This document shows positions 6,562-11,404 of a stretch of 11,404 nucleotides of DNA, piece by piece. The first letter of the stretch is position 1, and every line of letters starts with the position of its first letter. The notes under the pieces were generated by a model. That model searched no databases, was not told the origin of the DNA, and was given only the letters and a program-made list of their open reading frames with translations. Position numbers and translations under genes: made by a program. The stretch lies in contig MGML01000101.1 in the NCBI GenBank assembly GCA_001796415.1, positions 1-11,404 on the forward strand. Reading direction: 5' to 3'. This stretch comes from Chloroflexi bacterium RBG_13_46_14 (GTDB lineage Bacteria > Chloroflexota > Dehalococcoidia > Dehalococcoidales > UBA2162).

Positions 6562-7836
6562 ATGAGCAATGCTATCGATGAACTTGAAGCAAAAGGAAAG
6601 GCAGCCAGGGAAGCTTCCCGCAAACTGGCCTATATACAGGCTGATGTAAAGAACACTGCGCTGAAGAATATATCCGATGATCTGAAGTCAAAGAAAGATG
6701 AAATCTTATCCGCCAATAAACTGGACTGTGACGCGGCAAAGGAATCGGGGATGGACAATACCATGCTCGATCGCCTGCTGCTTACTCCTGACCGACTCGA
6801 TGGTATGGCATCGGACGTGATGTCTGTTGCAGCCCTGTCTGATCCGGTGGGTGAAATATCCGATATGCGAACTCTTCCCAACGGACTGGTAGCAGGCAGG
6901 AAACGCGTACCGCTGGGTGTACTCGGAGTTATTTACGAAAGTCGGCCCAACGTTACAGTGGATATCTCGGCACTCTGCATAAAATCCGGCAATGCCGTTA
7001 TACTGCGTGGCGGCAGGGAAGCTATTCACTCGAATACCGCTCTGACCGGGCTGGTAAGTAAAGCAGCGGAAAGAGCCGGAATACCTGCCGGTACTATACA
7101 GTTTATTGAAAATACCGACCGTTCACTGGTCGAACACATGCTAAAAATGAACCAGGTAATAGACCTGCTGATTCCGCGCGGTGGTGCCGGACTGATAAAG
7201 TATGTCCGGGAAAATGCGACAATGCCGGTAGTAGCCGGAGGTATAGGTGTATGTCACACCTATGTAGACCTGGCTGCCAACCTGAAGAATGCCGCCGCAA
7301 TCGCCTATAACGCCAAGGTGCAACGTCCGACAGTCTGTAATGCTATGGACACGCTGCTGGTACATGCAGACATTGCGGAAGCATTCCTGCCAATGACAGC
7401 CGCTGAACTTGCCAGAGCCGGCGTCGAGATGCACTGCGACAGCAGGGCAATGGATATTCTTAAATCAAACTCATCTCTGAAACTGGTCGGTGCGGTAGAA
7501 GAAGACTGGGGGAAGGAATACCTGGCGCTTATCGCCGCCATCAAGGTCGTGGACTCACTGGATGAAGCGCTCGATCATATAGCACGTTATGGTTCGGGAC
7601 ATTCCGAAGCCATCATTACCGAAGACTACAGTGCCGCAATGAGATTTCTAAACGAGGTGGACGCCGCCTGTGTCTACGTAAATGCCAGTACAAGGTTTAC
7701 TGACGGCGCGCAGTTCGGACTGGGAGCGGAGGTAGGAATAAGTACCCAGAAAATGCATGCCCGGGGTCCTCTGGGCGTAAAAGAACTGACTACCTACAAG
7801 TGGATTATCTACGGAAACGGTCAGGTAAGACCTTAG
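6562..7836 (+). CDS. proA: Glutamate-5-semialdehyde dehydrogenase (gamma-glutamyl phosphate reductase)
   Basis: Reduces gamma-glutamyl phosphate with NADPH to glutamate-5-semialdehyde, which closes to pyrroline-5-carboxylate; this is the second step of proline synthesis after ProB. The protein has 424 residues (417 in E. coli) and covers the family end to end. Typical segments are KRVPLGVLGVIYESRPNVT (residues 114-132), the NADP-site region AVILRGGREA, LLIPRGGAGLI, and the catalytic cysteine C259 in QRPTVCNAMDTLLVH. The C-terminus has FGLGAEVGISTQKMHARGPLGVKEL, which is diagnostic. AGGAG (6550-6554) stands seven bases before the ATG. The gene is 33 bp behind the flavoprotein, so it is probably co-transcribed with the redox pair rather than with proB. 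It converges on rph with a 3-bp gap, and I see no strong terminator. The assignment is essentially certain. Confidence 0.97.
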   Translation: MSNAIDELEAKGKAAREASRKLAYIQADVKNTALKNISDDLKSKKDEILSANKLDCDAAKESGMDNTMLDRLLLTPDRLDGMASDVMSVAALSDPVGEISDMRTLPNGLVAGRKRVPLGVLGVIYESRPNVTVDISALCIKSGNAVILRGGREAIHSNTALTGLVSKAAERAGIPAGTIQFIENTDRSLVEHMLKMNQVIDLLIPRGGAGLIKYVRENATMPVVAGGIGVCHTYVDLAANLKNAAAIAYNAKVQRPTVCNAMDTLLVHADIAEAFLPMTAAELARAGVEMHCDSRAMDILKSNSSLKLVGAVEEDWGKEYLALIAAIKVVDSLDEALDHIARYGSGHSEAIITEDYSAAMRFLNEVDAACVYVNASTRFTDGAQFGLGAEVGISTQKMHARGPLGVKELTTYKWIIYGNGQVRP

Positions 7837-7839
7837 TTA

Positions 7840-8580
7840 TCAGCCGATCCCTCTAATACCTGCTGCTGCCAGGGCTTTTTTCTGGAATTCGAATAATTCT
7901 TTGATTCCTTTGTCCGCAAGCGAGATTACAGAATCCAGATTTTCCTTGTTATAGGTCTTGCCTTCGGCAGTTCCCTGCACCTCGATGAATTCGCCGTTGC
8001 TGTTCATGATGATGTTGAAGTCAGCCCCTGCCTGGAAGTCTTCATCATAACACAGGTCGAGGAACAGGTTGTTGTGAACGATACCGACACTTATTGCAGC
8101 GACGGCATATCTTAATGGTACGCTTGATAATATCCCCATATCGGCAAGATTCTGCATTGCCAGGTAGAGGGCAACGTAGCTGCCGGTAATTGCGGCCGTT
8201 CGTGTACCACCATCAGCCTGTATTACATCGCAGTCGACCTGCAAAGTCCTGCCACTCAGGGCGTTAAGATCCGCCACGGCACGCAGAGAGCGGCCGATAA
8301 GTCTCTGTATTTCCTGGTTTCTTCCGGATATCCTTCCCTGCACGGAATCACGAGGTGTCCGTGTAACCGTCGCTCTCGGCAGCATAGAGTATTCTGCCGT
8401 GATCCAGCCGCTTCCGCTGTCCCTGAGAAAACCCGGTACACGCTCATCAACGCTTACCGAACACAGAACATGCGTTTTGCCAAACTCGATTAGTGCTGAA
8501 CCTTCCGCAAAACTCTGTACTCCGGTAGTTATTTTTACCGGACGCATCTCATCCCAGGCACGCCCATCCGCTCTCCTCAT
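7840..8580 (-). CDS. rph: Ribonuclease PH
   Basis: A phosphate-dependent 3'-5' exoribonuclease that trims the 3' ends of tRNA precursors, releasing nucleoside diphosphates and working as a ring-shaped hexamer in the cytoplasm. The 246 residues match the family length. It begins MRRADGRAWDEMRPVKI, as RNase PH does. Conserved parts include EYSMLPRAT (63-71), SGRNQEIQRLIGRSLRAV (85-102, with R87 of the catalytic surface), QVDCDVIQADGGTRTA (114-129, phosphate-binding GGTRT at 124-128) and the acidic LDLCYDEDFQAGADFN (174-189). All expected active-site residues appear to be there, so it should be functional. AAGGA lies ten bases before the ATG, and a good promoter is found just upstream. It follows tilS by 91 bp, giving a tRNA-processing pair, though rph probably has its own transcription start. 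Confidence 0.97.
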   Translation of the reverse strand: MRRADGRAWDEMRPVKITTGVQSFAEGSALIEFGKTHVLCSVSVDERVPGFLRDSGSGWITAEYSMLPRATVTRTPRDSVQGRISGRNQEIQRLIGRSLRAVADLNALSGRTLQVDCDVIQADGGTRTAAITGSYVALYLAMQNLADMGILSSVPLRYAVAAISVGIVHNNLFLDLCYDEDFQAGADFNIIMNSNGEFIEVQGTAEGKTYNKENLDSVISLADKGIKELFEFQKKALAAAGIRGIG

Positions 8581-8618
8581 AACAAAATGGTCCTTTCCGT
8601 GTTAATAGAATATTCCAG

Positions 8619-8647
8619 AGTATAGCATCTGAAGTTCGCAGTGGCAA
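8619..8647 (-). promoter_or_regulatory. Promoter of rph
   Basis: On the minus strand, TTGCCA (complement of 8642-8647; five of six matches to TTGACA) is separated by exactly 17 bp from TATACT (complement of 8619-8624; five of six matches to TATAAT), and TG stands one base before the -10, making it extended as well. Transcription would begin near 8612 and the AAAGGA ribosome site (complement of 8591-8596) would lie in a leader of about 32 bases. This is the best-formed promoter in the window. It lies in the tilS-rph gap. Confidence 0.7.
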
Positions 8648-8671
8648 TAAGTATCGATATTCGATCGCACA

Positions 8672-10093
8672 TCAGAAATCGTGATCCTGTATGAACTCCA
8701 GCCGTAAAACCTGCCTGGTATCATCTGTTACCTTCACACGATCATCAATACGATATCCTGCAATCCAGATTATCTGCTGTGGAGAACAGACCACCGGTAC
8801 CCTCTTCCGCCAGGTCCTGGGTATCTTAACGTCTATCATGTATACCCCTACCTTCTTAGGCTGGCTCATCCCCAGCGGAAAAAACCTGTCAGCGGTTTTC
8901 CTCGGACGTACTGTTAACTCATTCCCAACCTTATCATAATCGAAGTAAGCAATGAAATTATTGTCTATATCGCCCATCTTTTCGAGGGAAACAAAATCGG
9001 CGGAAACTCTCCAACCGGGAAACTCGGTCTGTCCCGGCACATTCAGTACATGCTCGCTGTCCAGAGGAGGTAGAGAAGACAGTGATGCTAACTCACGAGT
9101 TAACAGAAAACGATCATATTCCACGATAAATAATAATCCTTCGGGGAGAGTTATCCGCTTGCCTGCCTGCAAATCCAGGGCATCCATTATTAGTTCGATA
9201 TGCCGAACTTCAATGTCCTTCAGGCTGCCTGAAATTATTTCGATCGACTGTCTTAACAGGTGCCTTTGCAAAGCTGGTAGTAAACCCAGGAATCCTTTTT
9301 TATCGAGGATAACGGTGTTCTTTCGTGTCTCTACTACGCGTTCCCAAAGTTCACCGGCAGCAGCATCCAGGAAATCAAGTTCATCTCCGGCAATACGGGC
9401 ATTCCGCAGTAGAGCCTCTCCAAACTGCCTGTTATAGTCTTTCAGAAGCGGAATAAGTTGATGCCGTATCCTGTTCCTCAACGGAGCCAACGACTGGTTC
9501 GAACTATCTATCCTCGGTTCATATCCGTTTGCACGACAGAAATCCATAGTTTCATCGCGGTCCATTTCAAGCAAAGGTCTGAGGACTTTCACGGTCCCAA
9601 GGGAAGAATTCAACCGGGTTATGGGTTGAAGCCCCCGGAGCCCCCTTGTGCCGGTACCTCTGATGAGATGCATGAGGATAGTTTCGATATTATCATCTCG
9701 CGTGTGCCCTACCGCGACAGCATCAGCCCCGACAGACTTTGCTGTTTCCGCCAGAAAATCATATCGTACTTCACGGGCAGCTTCTTCTAACGTGCCACCG
9801 TGTTTCATTCGATATTCGACCACATTACGTTTGTCTATGGTTACAGGCAAAGCCAGTTTCTGCCCAAGCTTTGATACGTATTCGGCATCGTTTTCAGACT
9901 CCTTATCCCTGAGCTTATGGTTGAGATGAGCGATATAGAGGTCGATACCTAACTCATCACGCAATTTCATCAGTAAAAGAAGAAGGCATACGGAATCGGG
10001 ACCTCCGGATACGGCTACGAGCAGTTTACCTGTATCAACAAGCAAGCTGTTGTTCCGGATGAATTGTAGTACCCGCAACTCAAGAGATTCCAT
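8672..10093 (-). CDS. tilS: tRNA(Ile)-lysidine synthase
   Basis: Attaches lysine to C34 of the CAU anticodon of tRNA-Ile2 using ATP, which changes both the codon read (AUA) and the amino acid charged. The PP-loop ATPase motif SGGPDS is at residues 29-34, counted from the ATG at 10091-10093. It is followed by HLNHKLR, GHTRDDNIETILMHLIRGTG, the RPLLEMDRDE segment and RNRIRHQLIPLL, all typical. The C-terminal TilS domain is present (VRPRKTADRFFPLGMSQPKK, then IIWIAGYRIDDRVKV), giving the long, full-domain form of 473 residues. The start is a choice: the frame is open back to a TTG at 10177, but that has no ribosome site. ATGs at 10117 and 10093 each have CAGGGAAA just upstream, and 10093 fits family N-termini best. 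rph follows downstream. Confidence 0.95.
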   Translation of the reverse strand: MESLELRVLQFIRNNSLLVDTGKLLVAVSGGPDSVCLLLLLMKLRDELGIDLYIAHLNHKLRDKESENDAEYVSKLGQKLALPVTIDKRNVVEYRMKHGGTLEEAAREVRYDFLAETAKSVGADAVAVGHTRDDNIETILMHLIRGTGTRGLRGLQPITRLNSSLGTVKVLRPLLEMDRDETMDFCRANGYEPRIDSSNQSLAPLRNRIRHQLIPLLKDYNRQFGEALLRNARIAGDELDFLDAAAGELWERVVETRKNTVILDKKGFLGLLPALQRHLLRQSIEIISGSLKDIEVRHIELIMDALDLQAGKRITLPEGLLFIVEYDRFLLTRELASLSSLPPLDSEHVLNVPGQTEFPGWRVSADFVSLEKMGDIDNNFIAYFDYDKVGNELTVRPRKTADRFFPLGMSQPKKVGVYMIDVKIPRTWRKRVPVVCSPQQIIWIAGYRIDDRVKVTDDTRQVLRLEFIQDHDF

Positions 10094-10228
10094 AGGTTTC
10101 CCTGTCTTTAAACTCATAATTTCCCTGTTATGATATTCCCTATTGTTAACAGAATACGGTGTTTTCTTCAACAGCAATATATTAAGGCTCGAACCGGTGA
10201 TTATTATCTGTGATGGAGATCCTGACTC

Positions 10229-10244
10229 GTATTCGTACTAATAC
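10229..10244. promoter_or_regulatory. Near-perfect 16-bp palindrome upstream of tilS
   Basis: GTATTCGTACTAATAC is symmetrical in seven of eight base pairs, with a GTAC centre. It lies in the gap between the DUF2344 gene and tilS, about 110-135 bp before the tilS starts. It could be an operator for tilS, but no clear promoter is seen beside it, so its role is a guess. The rest of the gap (10118-10273) holds nothing else I can name. Confidence 0.25.
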
Positions 10245-10273
10245 AGGTACTGATGTAATAAGTAATTTCCGGA

Positions 10274-10924
10274 TTAATTACCGAGTATCAGTTTTGTACG
10301 AGATATCGAAAGAGGATATCGTTTGAAACCAAGAGCAAGCGTAACCTGCTCCGGTCGTCCCGAACCGTTGCTGCCACAGCGTAGCAGCATAGTTATCGTG
10401 CATCGTTCATCGTCCGATGACTCCAGCTTGATATCGTCGATCAACTCCCTTAGATCGTATTCGCGTTTACCGGTGTCTCTTTCGTGGTACCAAGGCAGTT
10501 TTTCCGATGATAGCAGTGATGCAATAGCAGATTCGATATCCTCCGGACCATGCTCTCTGTCCACTTCAATCCTGTACTCAGCTTGACGGACCTGTGATTG
10601 TAATGAAGGAATCATAACACCTATCTTCTGTACTCCCAGTATTGAAATTCCGGTCGGAAGCTGCTTGTTTACCACGTCCGTAAACCAGTGCGGTGATACG
10701 GAGTCCGATGTATAGACATCAAGCAGTTCGGATTCACCGGTAACGCCAACAGCCAGAGGGACAGCCAGCGATAATCTCGGATGAGGACTGAATCCTTCAG
10801 AGTACGCTATCCGGATTCCGGTACGCGTCAATGCTCTCTCCCATAATCGCATAATATCAAGATGGGAGATATATTTAATCTCGTCTCCCCTGGTAAATCT
10901 AATCCTGAGGCGCTGCATTTTCAC
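10274..10924 (-). CDS. DUF2344 (TIGR03936-family) radical-SAM-associated protein
   Basis: A 216-residue protein of the DUF2344 family. Diagnostic stretches are RIRFTRGDEIKYISHLDIMRLWERALTR near the N-terminus, then AYSEGFSPHPRLSLAVPLAVGVTGESELLDV (about residues 40-70). The family is usually fused to, or next to, a radical SAM protein (TIGR03960), but its function is not established. Here the upstream neighbour is the CorC-like gene and the downstream one tilS, so no radical SAM partner is visible. The start is GTG 10924 or ATG 10918 (the sequence is GTGAAAATG); both overlap the CorC-like gene, by 26 or 20 bases, which points to translational coupling. No clear ribosome site is at the best distance. 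The C-terminus ends RYPLSISRTKLILGN, typical of the family. Confidence 0.85.
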   Translation of the reverse strand: MKMQRLRIRFTRGDEIKYISHLDIMRLWERALTRTGIRIAYSEGFSPHPRLSLAVPLAVGVTGESELLDVYTSDSVSPHWFTDVVNKQLPTGISILGVQKIGVMIPSLQSQVRQAEYRIEVDREHGPEDIESAIASLLSSEKLPWYHERDTGKREYDLRELIDDIKLESSDDERCTITMLLRCGSNGSGRPEQVTLALGFKRYPLSISRTKLILGN

Positions 10925-11404
10925 CCCGCACTTTCGGCCTCGATAGCAGGACTTTTTCTATTTTCATTCCGCGCATTTCAGTGATTGTCAGGTTCATGCC
11001 GCGGTATCGCAGTCTCTCTCCGGTCCTCGGTATTCGTCCGAGGTGACTCATAATAAATCCGGCAACGGTTTCGTACTCTTCACTTTCAGGTAAACCCAGA
11101 TCCATCTCGGCATTTGCTTCCTCGATATTCATCCCTCCGTCTATCTGAAAGGTATTTTCATCGATAGCCTCGTACTCTTTTTCAGCTTCGGCAAATTCAT
11201 CTCCCACGGCACCGACTATTTCCTCGACCAGCAGGCTTAAACTCACGATACCGGCAATACCGCCATATTCATCTACTACCGCAGCCATCCGGTAATTCCT
11301 GTCTCTCATTTCATTGAACAACTCATCAATTAACTTGGATTCGGGGGTGAAATATATAGGCCGTATCAGTTCATCGATCGTATCTTCAAGCTCCATCGTT
11401 TCCT
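10899..11404 (-). CDS. CorC/CNNM-type protein (CBS pair plus CorC_HlyC domain), C-terminal part (cut by right window edge)
   Basis: The last 167 residues of a 'hemolysin-family' protein run off the right edge. Visible first is most of a second CBS domain, with the signature MAAVVDEYGGIAGIVSL (after RPIYFTPESKLIDEL), then an acidic linker. Next comes the CorC_HlyC domain (NTFQIDGGMNIEEANAEM, then ETVAGFIMSHLGRIPRTGERLRYRG). Full-length members normally carry an N-terminal membrane DUF21 (CNNM) domain and are linked to magnesium or cobalt efflux or resistance; the membrane part is outside the window. An internal ATG at 11396 preceded by AGGA could be mistaken for a start, but it falls inside the CBS pair, so the true start should lie further right. 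The end overlaps the start of the DUF2344 gene. Transport function is inferred from the family, not shown here. Confidence 0.87.
   Translation of the reverse strand, partial: ETMELEDTIDELIRPIYFTPESKLIDELFNEMRDRNYRMAAVVDEYGGIAGIVSLSLLVEEIVGAVGDEFAEAEKEYEAIDENTFQIDGGMNIEEANAEMDLGLPESEEYETVAGFIMSHLGRIPRTGERLRYRGMNLTITEMRGMKIEKVLLSRPKVRGENAAPQD

Noticed and set aside
8952..9437. Open frame of 161 codons on the plus strand inside tilS
   Set aside because: Antisense to conserved tilS sequence, with no ribosome site and no recognisable domain.
10185..10197. GGTTCGAGCC (minus strand), resembling a tRNA T-loop
   Set aside because: The flanking bases do not form a T-stem, and no acceptor or anticodon arm can be built around it.
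11394..11404. ATG with AGGA upstream at the right edge, as a start of the CorC-like gene
   Set aside because: The protein would begin inside the CBS pair; the family continues upstream, so this is an internal methionine.
1..11404. CRISPR arrays, insertion sequences, phage genes, tRNA or rRNA genes, toxin-antitoxin pairs
   Set aside because: I looked on both strands for regularly spaced repeats, transposase or integrase motifs, and tRNA-like folds, and saw none.

Overview
The window is ordinary bacterial chromosome, densely coded on both strands, with ten protein genes (two cut by the window edges). I see no phage, IS, CRISPR or RNA genes. Housekeeping genes (mfd, proB, proA, rph, tilS) are interleaved with a small two-gene redox module. 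The moderate base composition, a two-subunit FAD / double-CCG iron-sulfur oxidoreductase, a DUF2344 protein and a stand-alone DNA methyltransferase would fit an anaerobic or facultative environmental bacterium. A Chloroflexota lineage such as Dehalococcoidia is my guess from the flavour of the proteins; no marker in the window proves it.

Layout: positions 1-777 (minus) hold the N-terminal third or so of the transcription-repair coupling factor Mfd. A 161-bp divergent region follows, with a mfd promoter candidate, a terminator-like hairpin and an extended -10 promoter for proB. proB (939-2084, plus) is followed closely by a beta-class DNA methyltransferase whose conserved N-terminus runs upstream of its first ATG, so it probably uses a non-canonical start. 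A small PPC/DUF296 protein gene (3080-3523, minus) converges on it. A second divergent region (3524-3690) drives a plus-strand operon: a CCG-domain iron-sulfur protein, a VAO-type FAD oxidoreductase, then proA. proA converges with rph (RNase PH) across only 3 bp. The minus strand then carries, from the right edge leftwards, the C-terminus of a CorC/CNNM-type CBS protein, a DUF2344 protein overlapping it, tilS, and rph with its own well-formed promoter.

Functionally, ProB and ProA make the first two steps of proline synthesis from glutamate, but here their genes are about 4.5 kb apart, separated by four unrelated genes, with proA sitting at the end of the redox operon. TilS (tRNA-Ile2 lysidine) and RNase PH (tRNA 3' trimming) form a tRNA-maturation pair. 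The most interesting points are the methyltransferase start, the split proB/proA, the cysteine cluster in the flavoprotein, and symmetrical elements in the divergent regions. I did not find a convincing undescribed system.
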